Of a DNA stretch of 5,945 nucleotides, positions 5,515 to 5,945 are shown piece after piece. Each line of letters starts with the position of its first letter. Position 1 is the first letter of the stretch. The notes beneath the pieces were generated by a model. The model searched no databases. It had not been told where the DNA came from and saw only the letters and a program-made list of their open reading frames with translations. The translations under genes were made by a program, and so were the position numbers. This DNA is from JAOPZW01 sp036555665 (GTDB lineage Bacteria > Actinomycetota > Thermoleophilia > Solirubrobacterales > Solirubrobacteraceae), in the NCBI GenBank assembly GCA_036555665.1, contig DATBKW010000160.1, positions 1 to 5,945 of the forward strand, read 5' to 3'.

Positions 5515-5919
5515 ATGTCCATCAAGCACCACCGCCGGTATGCGGCGCTCGCCGTAGCCGGCGTCGCCGCGCTCGCGATTCCCGCCACCGGCCTCGCGCG
5601 CTCCAGTCATTCGGTCAACATGAAGCTCGTCGGGAAGCTCAGCGGCGTGACGATCACGGGCACCGCGAAGGGCAAGCCGTTCGGGAACTGCACGAACAAG
5701 GCCAAGCTCATCATCCCGAACGAGGTGCAGGTGTGGACCTGCAAGGGCGGCAAGGTCACGATCAAGTCGCACGGGACGACCGGCGCGGCCAACGCGGCCA
5801 AGGGCACCTGGAAGGTCACCAAGGGCACCGGGAAGTTCAAGGGGATCACGGGCCACGGGACGTTCAGCGGCCTGCAGTCGACCGGCAAGTTCACCTACAA
5901 GGGCACGGTCTCGTACTGA
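5515..5919 (+). CDS. Small secreted basic beta-rich protein of unknown function
   Basis: This 134-residue protein starts at ATG 5515 behind GGAGGAG (5504-5510). Residues 1-28 look like a Sec signal peptide: KHHRR, a hydrophobic core (AALAVAGVAALAI), and a cleavage site after ATGLA (24-28). There is no lipobox, so the protein is probably released. The mature part alternates hydrophobic and Thr/Lys/Gly residues and contains KGTWKVTKGTGKFKGITGHG (96-115) followed by GKFTYKGTV (124-132). That pattern recalls the C-terminal strands of dirigent/allene-oxide-cyclase-like beta barrels; this is by memory and unproven. Two cysteines (C59, C76) could form a disulfide. It holds about 16-17 basic residues after the signal and one acidic (E70), so it is strongly cationic. 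It lies 43 nt after permease 2 with no terminator between, so it may belong to the operon. An upstream GTG (5443) would disrupt the signal peptide. Confidence 0.85.
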   Translation: MSIKHHRRYAALAVAGVAALAIPATGLARSSHSVNMKLVGKLSGVTITGTAKGKPFGNCTNKAKLIIPNEVQVWTCKGGKVTIKSHGTTGAANAAKGTWKVTKGTGKFKGITGHGTFSGLQSTGKFTYKGTVSY

Positions 5920-5923
5920 GGCC

Positions 5924-5945
5924 CGGGCGCGGAGCCGGCCGCCCG
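5924..5945 (+). terminator. Possible terminator hairpin after the secreted-protein gene, at window edge
   Basis: CGGGCG (5924-5929) can pair with CGCCCG (5940-5945) across a 10-base loop, starting 4 nt after the TGA at 5917-5919. The position suits an operon terminator. The window ends at the last stem base, so a T-run cannot be seen, and short GC stems arise easily in DNA this GC-rich. Confidence 0.3.

Noticed and set aside
1..5945. tRNA, rRNA, CRISPR array, insertion sequence or attachment site
   Set aside because: No regularly spaced repeats, transposase-like protein, terminal inverted repeats or tRNA-like cloverleaf were seen by eye on either strand.

Overview
The DNA is very GC-rich, with codons ending mostly in G or C, strong GGAGG-type ribosome binding sites and a lipobox-bearing binding protein. 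This points to a high-GC actinobacterium. The small Lys/Gly/Thr-rich secreted protein at the right end fits Thermoleophilia/Solirubrobacterales-like genomes, but that rank is an inference. I see no mobile element, CRISPR array, rRNA or tRNA.

The core is a divergently arranged ABC importer of the ribose/xylose/galactose type (CUT2 class), around a compact control region at 2017-2102. To the left, on the minus strand, lie a substrate-binding lipoprotein (2016-760) and, four bases later, an NmrA-like NAD(P)-binding oxidoreductase that runs off the window edge (755-1). To the right, on the plus strand, lie a double-domain ATPase (2103-3548) and two different RbsC-like permeases (3541-4512 and 4509-5471), joined by 8- and 4-base overlaps. 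After a 43-base gap comes a small, secreted, strongly basic protein (5515-5919), followed by a GC-rich hairpin at the window edge.

The lipoprotein would capture a ligand outside the membrane. The two permeases would form a heterodimeric channel, and the single ATPase polypeptide, carrying two nucleotide-binding domains, would power it. The ligand is not obvious: no sugar kinase, isomerase or regulator is in view, and the binding protein departs from classical sugar-binder motifs. The attached oxidoreductase may act on the imported compound.

The most notable signals are: (i) a 12-bp-arm inverted repeat in the divergent promoter region, whose centre holds a perfect AGGAGG followed by a two-codon ORF (AUG-UUC-UAG) just before the ATPase start; (ii) an ATPase in which one composite ATP site looks intact and the other has lost every key motif; (iii) a perfect 19-bp palindrome written in atypical codons inside the oxidoreductase gene; and (iv) a secreted beta-rich protein with about 17 basic and only one acidic residue, apparently in the transporter operon. 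The importer itself is a known type. None of this proves a new system, but the control region and the cargo genes deserve checking.
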